A stretch of 62,767 bases of DNA from Lentibacillus populi (lineage in GTDB: Bacteria > Bacillota > Bacilli > Bacillales > Amphibacillaceae), in NCBI GenBank assembly GCA_014642895.1, contig BMJD01000025.1, forward strand, positions 1-62,767, given 5' to 3'. Positions within the stretch are counted from its first letter, which is position 1. Every line of letters begins with the position of its first letter. Made by a program: the position numbers and the translations under genes. Under the pieces are notes generated by a model. That model was not told the origin of the DNA and did not search any database. It was given only the letters and a program-made list of their open reading frames with translations. Below, piece by piece: positions 42,580 through 52,352 of the stretch.

Positions 42580-43005
42580 TTAGTCCTCTATTGCAATACC
42601 CATGCTTTTCGCTGTTCCTTCAACCATGCGCATCGCTGCTTCTACATCAGCGGCATTTAAATCAGGCATTTTTGTTTCCGCAATTTCTTTTACTTTGTCG
42701 CGTTTTACTGTTGCAACTTTATTACGGTTCGGCTCACCTGATGCAGTATCAATACCAGCTGCTTTTTTCAACAGAACGGCTGCAGGTGGAGTTTTTGTAA
42801 TAAATGTAAATGAACGGTCTTCAAAAACCGAGATTTCAACCGGAATAATCATACCAGCTTGATCTTGCGTACGCGCATTAAATTCTTTACAAAATCCCAT
42901 AATGTTAATTTGCGCTTGACCTAATGCCGGTCCTACTGGCGGTGCTGGGGTTGCCTTTCCAGCCGGGATTTGCAATTTTACTAACTTGATTACTTTTTTA
43001 GCCAC
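42580..43005 (-). CDS. rplK: 50S ribosomal protein L11
   Basis: GTPase-centre protein needed for RelA activation and thiostrepton binding. I start it at GTG ([20 protein letters not shown]) with AAGGAGGTG eight bases ahead; an upstream in-frame extension has no site. [22 protein letters not shown] and the C-terminal [21 protein letters not shown] in part are diagnostic. It has 141 aa. Confidence 0.97.
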   Translation of the reverse strand: MAKKVIKLVKLQIPAGKATPAPPVGPALGQAQINIMGFCKEFNARTQDQAGMIIPVEISVFEDRSFTFITKTPPAAVLLKKAAGIDTASGEPNRNKVATVKRDKVKEIAETKMPDLNAADVEAAMRMVEGTAKSMGIAIED

Positions 43006-43108
43006 GAGACACACCTCCTTAAAGTCCGTGATGTGGTAATAGGGGTTGCCCCTCCCACTCATAATTAGCCATTTTCCTCTAGTAACTGAGGACATAAATA
43101 ACAAAAGA

Positions 43109-43137
43109 ATTTTAGCATGAATCAACAAATAATGCAA
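43109..43137 (-). promoter_or_regulatory. SigA promoter of rplK-rplA
   Basis: TTGCAT, 17 bases, TAAAAT on the minus strand, about 105 bases before rplK. The leader can form GGGGCAACCCC near the ribosome binding site. Confidence 0.65.
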
Positions 43138-43232
43138 GGTCTCGTCTCATATTTTTTGTTGGAGTACACTGGAATCCAATACGTTAAGCCGACCAGAAAT
43201 TGAAAGCACCAGCTTAGGTCCCGAAGCCGCTG

Positions 43233-43766
43233 TTATAGTTTTTCAATTTGCGAGAAGTCTAATTCGACTGGTGTTTCCCGGCCAAACATATTAACATGCA
43301 CTTTCACTTTTTGTTTATCGACGTCAATGTGTTCAATGGTTCCTGTGAAATTTGCGAAAGGCCCTTCTTTAACCGTTACATTTTCTTTTAATGCAAAGTC
43401 AATCTGGGTAACCGGATCAGCCATACCCATCCGTTTCAAAACAGTGTCCACCTCATCAGCCAGTAGAGGGGTTGGCTTTGATCCATGGCCGCTCGAGCCC
43501 ACAAAACCAGTTACGCCAGGGGTATTCCTTACCACATACCATGAATCATCGGTCATAATCATTTCTGTTAATACATAGCCAGGGAAGAATTTCTTCTTGG
43601 AAACTTTTTTCTTCCCATTTTTAATTTCTGTTTCTTCATCTTCCGGGACGATTACACGAAAAATCTTGTCTTCCATGCCCATTGATTCAACACGTTTCTC
43701 CAAATTTGTTTTCACCTTGTTTTCATACCCTGAATACGTATGAACAACATACCAATTTTTCTCCAT
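43233..43766 (-). CDS. nusG: Transcription termination/antitermination factor NusG
   Basis: RNA-polymerase-bound elongation factor that stimulates pausing in Bacillus. The NGN domain (NWYVVHTYSGYENKVKTNLE, FFPGYVLTEM, WYVVRNTPGVTGFVG) is followed by a linker and the C-terminal KOW (VTVKEGPFANFTGTIEHIDV). It has 177 aa. A terminator stands between it and secE, so it probably has its own promoter. Confidence 0.97.
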   Translation of the reverse strand: MEKNWYVVHTYSGYENKVKTNLEKRVESMGMEDKIFRVIVPEDEETEIKNGKKKVSKKKFFPGYVLTEMIMTDDSWYVVRNTPGVTGFVGSSGHGSKPTPLLADEVDTVLKRMGMADPVTQIDFALKENVTVKEGPFANFTGTIEHIDVDKQKVKVHVNMFGRETPVELDFSQIEKL

Positions 43767-43891
43767 TAGAACAGGACAAAGCCGCTTGCCCTTCCCTCCC
43801 TTTTCAAATGCCAGAGGTTAGAGGCAGGAGCTCGGATAGATTCCTTACCCTAAACCAGGCTGGATTTTTTGCAACCTATATTAAAACAATA

Positions 43892-43917
43892 TTAAAAAAC
43901 CCGTTAACCCGGGTTTT
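43892..43917 (-). terminator. Terminator between secE and nusG
   Basis: AAAACCCG and CGGGTTTT form a perfect 8-bp stem with the 6-base loop GGTTAA, followed by TTAATATTG so that a T-run of six ends the hairpin. It lies about 56 bases past the secE stop. Confidence 0.7.
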
Positions 43918-43972
43918 CAAAAAAAGTTTTATTTATTTTTCATTATAGCATAAATATAGCATTATTATTCAG

Positions 43973-44146
43973 TTAAAACAATTCTAATATCTGTGTAATC
44001 CCAAGATCAACCAAAGTGAAAAAAATTGCAACAAATACGACCGTTGTTATTACCGTTATCGTATAACTTGTTAACTCTTTACCTTTTGGCCAGCTAACCT
44101 TTTTCATTTCCCGAGACACATTTTTAAAAAACTTAATAACTTTCAT
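43973..44146 (-). CDS. secE: Preprotein translocase subunit SecE
   Basis: A 57-codon gene giving a single-helix SecE. The cytosolic amphipathic region FFKNVSREMKKVSWPKGKEL holds the family signature VSWP(K)xxE, followed by one membrane segment (about residues 29-52, TITVITTVVFVAIFFTLVDL). GGGGG stands before the ATG. It clamps the SecY halves together. Confidence 0.96.
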   Translation of the reverse strand: MKVIKFFKNVSREMKKVSWPKGKELTSYTITVITTVVFVAIFFTLVDLGITQILELF

Positions 44147-44178
44147 GCTTGTACCCCCAAACTCCCTGCCGTTCTATC

Positions 44179-44328
44179 TTATTTCGTTTCACGGTGCGGT
44201 GTATGTTTTCCGCATGTTTTGCAATATTTCCGTACTTCCAAGCGTGTCGGTTGAGTGGATACATTTTTAGTAGTAGTATAATTTCGACTTGAACATATTG
44301 TACACGCTAATGTTACCTTTTTATTCAT
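44179..44328 (-). CDS. rpmG: 50S ribosomal protein L33 (zinc form)
   Basis: A 49-codon gene: [19 protein letters not shown] at the start and [16 protein letters not shown] at the end. Both CxxC pairs are present, so this is the zinc-binding paralogue, in the position of rpmGB in B. subtilis (rpmG-secE-nusG). GGTGGTGAA precedes the ATG. Confidence 0.96.
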   Translation of the reverse strand: MNKKVTLACTICSSRNYTTTKNVSTQPTRLEVRKYCKTCGKHTPHRETK

Positions 44329-44553
44329 TTCACCACCCCATTGGCGGGTTTTTTTCGTTAGGTAAGAAAGTATAAGAATCCTGACTCTTTCTGCTCATGT
44401 CAGAGTAGGCAACGTCCGGCTCCAGCGCCTTTCTCCTTAGGCATTTATAAAATTTAAAAGCAGTGAAGCATAACGTTAAAGCATTACTATCAGGGAAGCA
44501 TGCTTTTGTTACTAACTTAATGTAGCACTGTTGCCAGTCAATGTCAACGCCTT

Positions 44554-45207
44554 CTACAAGCTGACTTCGCTCGAATTAATCAGCTGTTCGAGTTTCCGTT
44601 TCACACGCTGCAGCGCATTGTCTATGGACTTGACGTGACGTTTCAATTCCACCGAAATTTCCTGGTACGTTTGTCCATCCAAATATAAATTCAATACCTG
44701 CTTCTCCAATTCGCTCAATAATTCAGATAGCTTATCTTCCATATCACCAAACCGTTCCCTGTTTACTAACAGTTCCTGTGGGTCGATTGCTTTCGACCCC
44801 GCGATGACATCCAGCAATGTACGATCTGATTCCTCGTCATAGATTGGCTTGTCCAAAGAAACATAGGAGTTGAGCGGGATATGCTTTTGCCTGGTAGCTG
44901 TTTTAATCGCTGTGATAATTTGACGAGTTATGCAAAGCTCAGCAAATACTTTGAATGATGATAGCTTGTCCTCATCAAAATCCCGTATTGCTTTGTATAG
45001 ACCAATCATTCCTTCTTGAACAATATCCTCTTTATCCGCACCGATTAAAAAATACGTACGTGCCTTTGCTTGGACAAAACTTCGGTATTTGTTAATCAAA
45101 AAATCAAGCGCATGACTATTACCGTTCTGGATCAATTGGATGATCGCATCATCATCAAGCATTTGCAAGCTTTTATGATCTGTCTCTATCTGCTTGACAC
45201 TCACCAA
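44554..45207 (-). CDS. sigH: RNA polymerase sigma-H factor (stage 0 sporulation)
   Basis: Sigma factor for the transition to stationary phase and sporulation. Region 2 reads ALDFLINKYRSFVQAKARTYF and GADKEDIVQEGMIGLYKAIRDF; AELCITRQIITAIKTATRQKH and region 4 LYLDGQTYQEISVELKRHVKSIDNALQRVKRKLE in part follow. I start it at TTG (or the next codon, GTG) after GGGGGGTCATAC, giving about 217 aa. The frame upstream has no site. Confidence 0.95.
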   Translation of the reverse strand: MVSVKQIETDHKSLQMLDDDAIIQLIQNGNSHALDFLINKYRSFVQAKARTYFLIGADKEDIVQEGMIGLYKAIRDFDEDKLSSFKVFAELCITRQIITAIKTATRQKHIPLNSYVSLDKPIYDEESDRTLLDVIAGSKAIDPQELLVNRERFGDMEDKLSELLSELEKQVLNLYLDGQTYQEISVELKRHVKSIDNALQRVKRKLEQLINSSEVSL

Positions 45208-45246
45208 GTATGACCCCCCGACTCTGAACAGTCCATATATAGAACC

Positions 45247-45275
45247 AGTATACCGCAACCGTTTGCAAACATCAA
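45247..45275 (-). promoter_or_regulatory. Probable SigA promoter of sigH
   Basis: TTGATG, 17 bases, TATACT on the minus strand, about 45 bases before the sigH start. AbrB-type control, known in B. subtilis, cannot be judged from sequence. Confidence 0.6.
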
Positions 45276-45344
45276 CAGGGAATTTTCAGGAGTCGGAAGC
45301 GGCTGGACTGGACAGGCTACGGGTAACCGATACGCAAATTCCTA

Positions 45345-45854
45345 TTATTTATCCCCTCGCCGCCATTTTTCAAATGTTTCCAGGACATTCTTTTTGAGTG
45401 GTATTTTTAGTTGTGGTTTGTCGTTTGCATATTGGTCAATACTCTCTTCAATCTCTACCTCGATATTTTTTAATTCAATAGCTAACTCCCTGGCTGATTT
45501 ACGTAAGGCACCACGCCCGAAAATGGTTTGCTGCTCCGCATAATCAGAGGTTGCAACATATACCTGGTTGTCTACATTTTTTAAATCTTTAACAAGTTTT
45601 TCAATACATTCGTCAGCGGTTTCCTTTTCCTTTGTATAGATGATCTCTACCTGATATTCATTTAGCTTGCTGGCGATGCCTTTCACAAAATAAGCATCAA
45701 ACACAATAATAACCCGGTTTCCTGTGAATGCTTTATATTCAGCCATCCGTTCGATTAAACGGTCTCTCGCTTGCGCCATATCCCTTTCTTTTAGACGCTG
45801 AAGTTCTTCCCATGCACCAATAATGTTATACCCATCAACAACGATTACATCCAT
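45345..45854 (-). CDS. rae1: Ribosome-associated endonuclease Rae1 (YacP, NYN/PIN fold)
   Basis: NYN-domain RNase that in B. subtilis cuts certain mRNAs in the ribosomal A site. IVVDGYNIIGAWEEL supplies the first Asp; VIIVFDAYFVKG, IIYTKEKETADECIEKLV and VYVATSDYAEQQTIFGRGA the other acidic residues. It has 169 aa. It is the last gene of the cysE-to-rae1 run, 3 bases after rlmB. Confidence 0.93.
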   Translation of the reverse strand: MDVIVVDGYNIIGAWEELQRLKERDMAQARDRLIERMAEYKAFTGNRVIIVFDAYFVKGIASKLNEYQVEIIYTKEKETADECIEKLVKDLKNVDNQVYVATSDYAEQQTIFGRGALRKSARELAIELKNIEVEIEESIDQYANDKPQLKIPLKKNVLETFEKWRRGDK

Positions 45855-45857
45855 CTG

Positions 45858-46601
45858 TCATTCTCCAAGCGGATGCCTTTTCCGAAATACCTCGTATAGA
45901 AGCAAACTGCAGGCAACGGAGGCGTTTAGTGAAGAGACATACCCTTTCATTGGCAGGCTGACAGTCCAGTCACATTTATCTTTTACCAGCCGGCTCATCC
46001 CTTTCCCCTCGTTGCCGATGACCACCGCGATTGGCAACGTACCGTCAAGCGAACGATAGTCCTCTGTTCCTTCTGCTTCTGTACCAACGACCCAGATATT
46101 TTTTGCTTTTAACCCATCCATTGCCTGTGCAATATTGGTTACACGGGCGACTGGAATATGTTCCAAAGCTCCTGCAGCCGTTTTGGCAACGGTAGCAGTT
46201 AGACCAACCGAGCGCCGCTTTGGAATAATGACACCATGTGCACCGGCAGCATCCGCCGTTCGTAAAATCGACCCTAAGTTATGCGGGTCCTCCAACTCGT
46301 CCAAAATAATGAAAAAAGGGGCTTCCCCCCGCGTACTGGCTACCGTAAACAAATCGTCAATTGTCGCATATTGATAGGAAGCAACGTAGGCTATAACACC
46401 TTGATGGTTTCCGTTTACAAGCTTGTCCAGTTTTGTTTTGGGGACCTTTTGCACAATGGTATCTGCATGTTTGGCAAGCTGCCGTAACTTCCCCTGTGTA
46501 TTTGGGTTTAATTGCTCGGAAATCAATAGTTTGTTCACGGATCGGCCAGACTTTAATGCCTCGATAACAGGGTTTTTCCCAATAATCATTTCCTGATCCA
46601 T
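45858..46601 (-). CDS. rlmB: 23S rRNA 2'-O-ribose methyltransferase RlmB
   Basis: SPOUT enzyme of the TrmH/RlmB group modifying the peptidyl-transferase loop. An N-terminal L30e-like substrate domain (IGKNPVIEALKSGRSVNKLLIS) precedes the knotted domain with LEDPHNLGSILRTADAAGAHGV, VIGNEGKGMSRLV and LPMKGYVSSLNASVACSLLLYE in part. It has 247 aa, directly downstream of mrnC. Confidence 0.95.
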   Translation of the reverse strand: MDQEMIIGKNPVIEALKSGRSVNKLLISEQLNPNTQGKLRQLAKHADTIVQKVPKTKLDKLVNGNHQGVIAYVASYQYATIDDLFTVASTRGEAPFFIILDELEDPHNLGSILRTADAAGAHGVIIPKRRSVGLTATVAKTAAGALEHIPVARVTNIAQAMDGLKAKNIWVVGTEAEGTEDYRSLDGTLPIAVVIGNEGKGMSRLVKDKCDWTVSLPMKGYVSSLNASVACSLLLYEVFRKRHPLGE

Positions 46602-46602
46602 C

Positions 46603-47001
46603 CTAAGTGCCCCTTTCTTCTACAAACAAAACGGCTTTTGTAAGTAATTCAGTTAATCGTTCGTTGTTTCCCAATAAATAATGATACCCAATTAACGCCT
46701 CAAATGCAGTACTGTATCGATACGTTTGTACACTTGTGTTTTTCGGGACTGATGCTGATTTGGCATTTCGCCCCCGGGATACTACTTGTTTTTCTGTTTC
46801 CGTTAAAAATGTATTGTCCAGCCAATGTAAAATGACATCAGCCTGTGACTTTGCCGCTACAAACGTGACCGCCAGCTGATGCAGCTGATTGGGCCGCACC
46901 TGACCTGAACGAATCAGGTGCTCCCTGACATGCAACTCATAAACGGCGTCCCCCATATAGGCAAGGGCTAAACTCTTAAGCTGCTTTACATCAATTTCCA
47001 T
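46603..47001 (-). CDS. mrnC: Mini-ribonuclease III (MrnC)
   Basis: RNase III catalytic domain without a dsRNA-binding domain, which matures 23S rRNA ends. [21 protein letters not shown] is the signature region with catalytic Asp and Glu, and [20 protein letters not shown] holds the second set. It has 132 aa. The start overlaps the end of cysS by 11 bases. Confidence 0.95.
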   Translation of the reverse strand: MEIDVKQLKSLALAYMGDAVYELHVREHLIRSGQVRPNQLHQLAVTFVAAKSQADVILHWLDNTFLTETEKQVVSRGRNAKSASVPKNTSVQTYRYSTAFEALIGYHYLLGNNERLTELLTKAVLFVEERGT

Positions 47002-48403
47002 TGCTACCCCTTTTCCAGCGCGTCCCTTGCGGCGTATCTTCCAGGATAATCTTCTTTTCCTTCAATGTATCGCGTATTTCATCTGCTCGTTCGAAATCGC
47101 GGTTCCTTCTTGCTTCAATCCGTTCTTGAATTAAGGCCTCGACAGCTTCGTCCAATAGTTCCTCTTCTTGCTCAACTCTCAACCCAAGGATACCGAGTAA
47201 ATCGGAAATCGACGTTTGGAATGCTTCGATGACATTCGTTGCCGTGTGGTTCGATTCCAAATAGAGATTTGCCTCTTTCGTTAAGTCAAATAATACGGAA
47301 ATTGCATTTGCTGTATTAAAATCATCATCCATTTCCGCTTCAAAGCTTTTTCTTAGCTCACTGATTTTTGCCAGCCACTGATCATTATTTTTTTCCAGGT
47401 TCATACTTGTTTGTTTTCGGTGTCCTAAATTAAGATAGGCAGTTCTAATACGATCCAAACTATTTTCCGCACCTTTTAAAAGCTCTTCACTAAAATTAAT
47501 CGGATTGCGGTAATGGACACTAAGCATAAAGAACCGGACAACCTGTGGATCATGCGCCTCGATTAATTCCCTTGCTAAAACAAAATTCCCAAGAGATTTG
47601 GACATTTTTTCGTTATTAATATTAATATACCCATTATGCATCCAATAGTTGGCAAATGTTTCGCCTGTCATCGCCTCTGATTGGGCAATTTCATTTTCGT
47701 GATGCGGAAACGCCAGATCTTGCCCACCCGCATGAATATCGATCGTATCCCCAAGGTATTTTCTTACCATTGCTGAGCATTCAATATGCCAGCCCGGGCG
47801 CCCTTCTCCCCATGGTGCGTCCCAGGCGATTTCACCAGGCTTTGCTTTTTTCCAAAGGGCAAAATCAAGTGGATCCGTCTTTTTCTCGCCAATCTGAATA
47901 CGAGCACCAGACCTGAGCTCATCGATCGATTGATGAGACAATTTCCCGTATCCGTCAAATGCCCGGGGTTTAAAATACACATCCCCGTCAACACTATAGG
48001 CGTATCCTTTATCTATTAGAGTTGCGATAAAATCGATGATATCATCCATTGTTTCCGTTACCCGCGGATTTAATGTTGCTTGCTTCACACCTAGTGCACC
48101 AACATCCTCCAAATAGGCAGCAATAAAACGATTCGCCAGTTCAGGAACATCTTCACCAGCTTCTTTTGCTGCTTTAATAATTTTGTCATCAACATCCGTG
48201 AAATTTAAAACATAGTCAACATCGAATCCGCGATATTCAAAATACCTTCTGACCGTGTCAAACACAATGGCTGGTCTTGCATTTCCAATATGAATATAGT
48301 TATAAACCGTTGGGCCACAAACATACATACTTACTTTTCCTGCTTGAAGCGGTTTAAAGACTTCCTTTTTTCGCGTCAGCGTATTATAAAGAGTTATCGG
48401 CAT
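46991..48403 (-). CDS. cysS: Cysteinyl-tRNA synthetase
   Basis: Class I synthetase. [16 protein letters not shown] holds the HIGH-like site and first zinc Cys, WHIECSAM the second, [14 protein letters not shown] the zinc His/Glu and KMSKSLGN the KMSKS loop. It has 470 aa. The start overlaps cysE by 20 bases, so both are under the upstream Cys T-box. Confidence 0.98.
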   Translation of the reverse strand: MPITLYNTLTRKKEVFKPLQAGKVSMYVCGPTVYNYIHIGNARPAIVFDTVRRYFEYRGFDVDYVLNFTDVDDKIIKAAKEAGEDVPELANRFIAAYLEDVGALGVKQATLNPRVTETMDDIIDFIATLIDKGYAYSVDGDVYFKPRAFDGYGKLSHQSIDELRSGARIQIGEKKTDPLDFALWKKAKPGEIAWDAPWGEGRPGWHIECSAMVRKYLGDTIDIHAGGQDLAFPHHENEIAQSEAMTGETFANYWMHNGYININNEKMSKSLGNFVLARELIEAHDPQVVRFFMLSVHYRNPINFSEELLKGAENSLDRIRTAYLNLGHRKQTSMNLEKNNDQWLAKISELRKSFEAEMDDDFNTANAISVLFDLTKEANLYLESNHTATNVIEAFQTSISDLLGILGLRVEQEEELLDEAVEALIQERIEARRNRDFERADEIRDTLKEKKIILEDTPQGTRWKRGSNGN

Positions 48404-49052
48404 TTTGCTTCCCTTCCTTCAACCTGGCTATTTCTTCTCTCAATGAATCGATCTCCGCCTGCAAATGCTCACATTGTCCCAAGACAGGGTCAGGCAGCTT
48501 ATGGTGGTCCAAATCACGACGGACCCTCTCTCCATTTTGCACAACAACCCTTCCCGGAATACCAACAACCGTCGAATGGTCTGGGACATCATGCAGCACA
48601 ACAGATCCACCACCTACTTTAGCACTTTCACCGATTGTAATGGATCCTAACACTTTTGCGCCTGTTGATATTAATGCATTATCCTTAACCGTCGGATGCC
48701 GTTTCCCTTTCTCTTTTCCAGTTCCACCTAACGTTACACCTTGAAAGACGGTAACATTATCTCCTATTTCACAGGTCTCTCCAATAACGACCCCCATCCC
48801 ATGGTCAATGAAGAACCGCCGGCCAATTTTGGCTCCCGGGTGAATTTCGATCCCCGTAAAAAAACGGCTGACCTGCGAAATAACCCGGGCAATAAAAAAC
48901 ATCCTCCGTTTATAAAAAACATGCGCAATTCGGTGTGACCATATTGCATGCAAACCTGAATAAGTTAAAAATACTTCAAAATAAGTCCGTGCAGCAGGAT
49001 CCTGTTCAAAAACGACATCCATATCCTCTTTCATGCGTTTGAATATCCCCAT
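48384..49052 (-). CDS. cysE: Serine O-acetyltransferase
   Basis: Makes O-acetylserine, the precursor of cysteine. The left-handed beta-helix hexapeptide repeats are visible ([26 protein letters not shown] in part, [22 protein letters not shown] in part, [20 protein letters not shown] in part). The catalytic His-Asp lies in IDHGMGV. It has 222 aa and is the first gene after the T-box leader. Confidence 0.97.
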   Translation of the reverse strand: MGIFKRMKEDMDVVFEQDPAARTYFEVFLTYSGLHAIWSHRIAHVFYKRRMFFIARVISQVSRFFTGIEIHPGAKIGRRFFIDHGMGVVIGETCEIGDNVTVFQGVTLGGTGKEKGKRHPTVKDNALISTGAKVLGSITIGESAKVGGGSVVLHDVPDHSTVVGIPGRVVVQNGERVRRDLDHHKLPDPVLGQCEHLQAEIDSLREEIARLKEGKQNADNSL

Positions 49053-49123
49053 TCAAACACCTCCTTGATTGACATATCAATTTACTTCCAACTGGTTAAA
49101 TACCGCCTACACCTTGCCAAATT

Positions 49124-49372
49124 AAAAAAAGCGTCTCTGTGTATGAATTACACAGAGACGCATCACCTTGCGCGGTTCCACCCTGTTTGAAGATATATTC
49201 TCCCAACTTCAGCTTCTGATAACGGCAGGGTACCGCCGTTATGTACATTTAATTCCATAACGGACTCCAAGGTGCATTTCAAAAACACTTTTTAAAATCA
49301 CTCGCAGCCGGTGGTGATTCTCTCTGGGTAAAAAGCACGTTTTTTACTTCTCCTTATCAACGTTCAATATTG
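49124..49372 (-). promoter_or_regulatory. Cysteine-specific T-box riboswitch of cysE-cysS
   Basis: The minus strand carries the T-box AGGGTGGAACCGCG (49171-49184). Stem I has the AGAGAGAATCACCACCGGCTG region (shortened) and the specifier loop GAAATGCACCTTGGAG, where TGC (49274-49276) is a cysteine codon. The terminator is a perfect 13-bp stem (GCGTCTCTGTGTA with TACACAGAGACGC, 49131-49161) followed by TTTTTTT. Uncharged tRNA-Cys should favour the antiterminator and switch on cysteine synthesis and charging together. Confidence 0.95.
49131..49161 (-). terminator. Terminator helix of the Cys T-box
   Basis: 13-bp perfect stem with a 5-base loop and seven T residues after it on the minus strand. 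The competing antiterminator uses the T-box just upstream. Confidence 0.93.
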
Positions 49373-49379
49373 TATTATT

Positions 49380-49408
49380 ACTATATTATATTTTGGGCGG
49401 AATGTGAA
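49380..49408 (-). promoter_or_regulatory. Probable promoter of the cysE T-box transcript
   Basis: TTCACA, 17 bases, TATAGT on the minus strand between the gltX stop and the T-box leader. Confidence 0.5.
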
Positions 49409-49412
49409 CATA

Positions 49413-50882
49413 TTAAGCTCCAAGTTGTGTAAGAATTTTATCCAGACGAGCCAACACAACGTCTTTTCCTAACAGTTCAATTGCCATTGGCAGCTCCGGG
49501 CCATGCATTTGACCAGTTGTTGCCACGCGAATTGGCATAAACAGCTTTTTCCCGCGATGCTTTGTTTCTTTTTGCGTAGCCTTGATTTCAGCTTTAATCG
49601 TGTCTTTATTAAATTCATCCAAATGAATCAGCTTATCAGCAAACACCTGCAACACTTCCGGAACCTGTTCCTCACGTAAAACTTCCATTGATGCTTCGTC
49701 GTATTCAATATGCTCTTTGAAAAATAGCTCTGTCAATTCTACGATTTCCGCACCATACCGAAGCTGTTCTTTATATAGCGCAATTACTTTTTCTGCCCAG
49801 ATACGCGTTTCCTGATCCATATTTTCAGGCAGCTTGCCAGCCTCAATCAGGTATGGCATCGTTAACGCAATAACCTGTTCCAGATCCAACGCTTTAATAT
49901 ACTCATTATTCATCCACTTAAGCTTCTGTGGATCAAAAATGGCTGCTGATGTCGACAATCGTTCTGGATCAAATATCTCAATCAGCTTATCCTTCGAAAA
50001 AATTTCTTCCTCACCAACTGGAGACCAGCCAAGCAACGTAATGAAATTGAACAATGTTTCTGGTAAATAACCTAAATTACGATACTGCTCAATAAATTGC
50101 AAAATGTGTTCATCACGCTTGCTTAGTTTTTTCCGCTCTTCATTTAAAATAAGCGTCATATGCCCGAACTTTGGGGCTTCCCAGCCAAATGCTTCATAAA
50201 TCATCATTTGTTTCGGTGTGTTGGAAATATGCTCTTCGCCACGTAAAATATGGGTGATTTCCATCAGATGGTCATCGATTGCAACGGCAAAATTGTATGT
50301 CGGGATACCATTCTTCTTGACAATAACCCAATCGCCAAAATCGCTTGATTCAAAGGTAATGTTACCGCGAACCATGTCCGGGAAGGTATATGTTGTGTTA
50401 TCCGGAACACGAAAACGAATGCTTGGCTTACGACCCGCTTGTTCAAAAGCTGCCATCTGTTCAGCTGTTAAATGACGATGTGCACCGGAATATTTCGGTG
50501 CCTGGCCTTTCGCGCGTTGTTCTTCGCGCTCTGCTTCCAGTTCTTCTTCCGTCATATAGCATTTATACGCCAATCCCCTTTCCAGCAAATCATCAATATA
50601 TTTTTGATATATATCCAGCCGCTCCATTTGCCGGTATGGTCCGTATTCTCCGCCAATATCCGCACCTTCATCCCATTCGATCCCAAGCCATTTCAAATAA
50701 TAAAACTGACTTTCCTCCCCGCCAGCTACATTCCGCTTCTGATCTGTATCCTCGGTACGAAGAATGAACTTCCCATCAAAATGTTTTGCATATAAATAAT
50801 TAAATAATGCCGTTCTAGCATTCCCAATATGTAAATGGCCTGTTGGGCTCGGCGCATAACGAACACGAACTTGATTAGTCAT
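49413..50882 (-). CDS. gltX: Glutamyl-tRNA synthetase
   Basis: Class I synthetase, probably also charging tRNA-Gln, as in Bacilli. [21 protein letters not shown] is the HIGH region and [12 protein letters not shown] the KMSKS loop; [20 protein letters not shown] lies between them. It has 489 aa. In B. subtilis ispD and ispF precede it; here yacL does. Confidence 0.97.
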   Translation of the reverse strand: MTNQVRVRYAPSPTGHLHIGNARTALFNYLYAKHFDGKFILRTEDTDQKRNVAGGEESQFYYLKWLGIEWDEGADIGGEYGPYRQMERLDIYQKYIDDLLERGLAYKCYMTEEELEAEREEQRAKGQAPKYSGAHRHLTAEQMAAFEQAGRKPSIRFRVPDNTTYTFPDMVRGNITFESSDFGDWVIVKKNGIPTYNFAVAIDDHLMEITHILRGEEHISNTPKQMMIYEAFGWEAPKFGHMTLILNEERKKLSKRDEHILQFIEQYRNLGYLPETLFNFITLLGWSPVGEEEIFSKDKLIEIFDPERLSTSAAIFDPQKLKWMNNEYIKALDLEQVIALTMPYLIEAGKLPENMDQETRIWAEKVIALYKEQLRYGAEIVELTELFFKEHIEYDEASMEVLREEQVPEVLQVFADKLIHLDEFNKDTIKAEIKATQKETKHRGKKLFMPIRVATTGQMHGPELPMAIELLGKDVVLARLDKILTQLGA

Positions 50883-50943
50883 AGTGTGACCCCTTCCTTG
50901 TTTTACGATTATTCTATTTTAATGAAACACTTTCGCTTTAAGA

Positions 50944-50989
50944 GGATGTTCAAAAAGTCACCAAACGATAAACACGATTTTTTGAACAC
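50944..50989. repeat. Short copy of the GTTCAAAA inverted-end element
   Basis: GGATGTTCAAAAAGTC and GATTTTTTGAACAC face each other in 46 bases between yacL and gltX, matching the ends of the elements at 40241 and 35054. Confidence 0.6.
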
Positions 50990-50994
50990 GCGCT

Positions 50995-51033
50995 TTAATG
51001 CAAAAAGCGATAACATATACTGTTATCACTTTT
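50995..51033 (-). terminator. Terminator after yacL
   Basis: AAAAGTGATAAC and GTTATCGCTTTT pair over 12 positions (one G-U) around a 7-base loop on the minus strand, then TTGCATT. It separates yacL from gltX. Confidence 0.75.
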
Positions 51034-51058
51034 CCATTCTTAATAAGTTATACCTCTT

Positions 51059-52156
51059 TTATAATGCTTTTTCAAGTAATTTTGGTTTTGCAAAAATCAT
51101 TCGGCCTGCGGAAGTTTGTAAAACGCTTGTGATCAGTACCTCAATCGTTTTGCCGATATAATCACGGCCTTCCTCCACAACAATCATTGTTCCGTCATCC
51201 AGATAGGCAATCCCCTGATTCTGTTCCTTACCATCCTTGATCACTTGCACCATTAATTCTTCACCAGGAAGAACAACCGGCTTCACTGCATTTGCCAAAT
51301 CGTTAATATTTAATACGTGAACACCTTGCAAATCACATACCTTATTTAAATTAAAATCATTCGTAACAACAATTCCGTTGATTACTTTTGCCAGTTTAAT
51401 CAGTTTGCTGTCTACCTCTTGAATTTCTTCAAAATCACCTTCGTAAATTTCAACTTTTACCGGTAATTCCTTTTGAATACGATTTAATACGTCTAAACCA
51501 CGGCGTCCCCGATTACGTTTCAAGGCATCAGATGAGTCCGCAATATGCTGCAGTTCACCTAAAACAAACTGTGGGATTACAATCGTTCCTTCTAAAAAGC
51601 TCGTTTGACAAATATCCGCAATCCGTCCATCGATAATCACACTTGTATCCAATATTTTAGCTTTTGGCTGGCTTTGCTCCGTTCCTTCGCCTTCTGCAAC
51701 CCGTTTTTTGTCCCGTTCTTTGCGATTATAGTTAAATAAATTCTTTAATTCATCCCTGCGCCTAAAACCAACCTGAAACCCAAAGTAGCCTAACAGAATG
51801 GTTATAAAGAGCGGCAGCACCTGTGACACAATATCAATTTTAATATCAGTCAACGGAATATTAATTAAAAACGCAATTACCAGACCAACTATTAATCCCA
51901 GACTGCCAAAAAACAAATCATCAACCGGAATCTTCACCAGCGCTTCCTCAATCCACCTTAGAAAGTCAACAATGTAATCTGCAACCAAGAACGAAAATAG
52001 AAACAAAATAATTGCCCCAGTTATTAACCCCAGGTATGGTGATAGAACCCATTCCATTTGCGTAAAATCTAATAATTTAATGATATCTGGTATATATAAA
52101 TACCCAATGGTACCACCTGTAATCAGAAAGAATAAATGTACAATTTTTTTCAGCAC
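51059..52156 (-). CDS. yacL: PIN-TRAM domain membrane protein YacL
   Basis: Four N-terminal membrane segments (to about residue 140), then a cytosolic PIN nuclease-like domain ([50 protein letters not shown]) and a C-terminal TRAM RNA-binding domain ([22 protein letters not shown]). I start it at the second of two adjacent GTGs ([15 protein letters not shown]): GGGAGGTGACA precedes it and B. subtilis YacL begins MLKRIV. It has 365 aa. The physiological substrate is not established. Confidence 0.9.
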   Translation of the reverse strand: MLKKIVHLFFLITGGTIGYLYIPDIIKLLDFTQMEWVLSPYLGLITGAIILFLFSFLVADYIVDFLRWIEEALVKIPVDDLFFGSLGLIVGLVIAFLINIPLTDIKIDIVSQVLPLFITILLGYFGFQVGFRRRDELKNLFNYNRKERDKKRVAEGEGTEQSQPKAKILDTSVIIDGRIADICQTSFLEGTIVIPQFVLGELQHIADSSDALKRNRGRRGLDVLNRIQKELPVKVEIYEGDFEEIQEVDSKLIKLAKVINGIVVTNDFNLNKVCDLQGVHVLNINDLANAVKPVVLPGEELMVQVIKDGKEQNQGIAYLDDGTMIVVEEGRDYIGKTIEVLITSVLQTSAGRMIFAKPKLLEKAL

Positions 52157-52241
52157 CACTGTCACCTCCCACCACTCAGTATTACCTACTTTTAAAAAAA
52201 TTAGTCTAAAAAATGGAATTATAGCTACTAACAATAAATAA

Positions 52242-52270
52242 AGAATAGCATAGCTGTAAAATCTAGTCAA
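52242..52270 (-). promoter_or_regulatory. yacL promoter P2
   Basis: TTGACT, 17 bases, TATTCT on the minus strand, closer to the gene than P1. Confidence 0.5.
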
Positions 52271-52285
52271 TTAGGTAAACATAAA

Positions 52286-52314
52286 ATTTTATCACAATAA
52301 AATGACAGTGTCAA
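52286..52314 (-). promoter_or_regulatory. yacL promoter P1
   Basis: TTGACA, 17 bases, TAAAAT on the minus strand, a strong SigA match about 130 bases before the start. It lies where disA would normally be transcribed. Confidence 0.65.
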
Positions 52315-52352
52315 TTTAATTTTACTAAATTCTGCTTTAGTTTCAGAAAATT

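Noticed and set aside
50941-50995. Reading the GTTCAAAA hairpin as a rho-independent terminator for yacL
   Set aside because: A much better 12-bp terminator with T-run lies just before it at 50995-51033, and the same hairpin ends recur at other sites, which fits a repeat.
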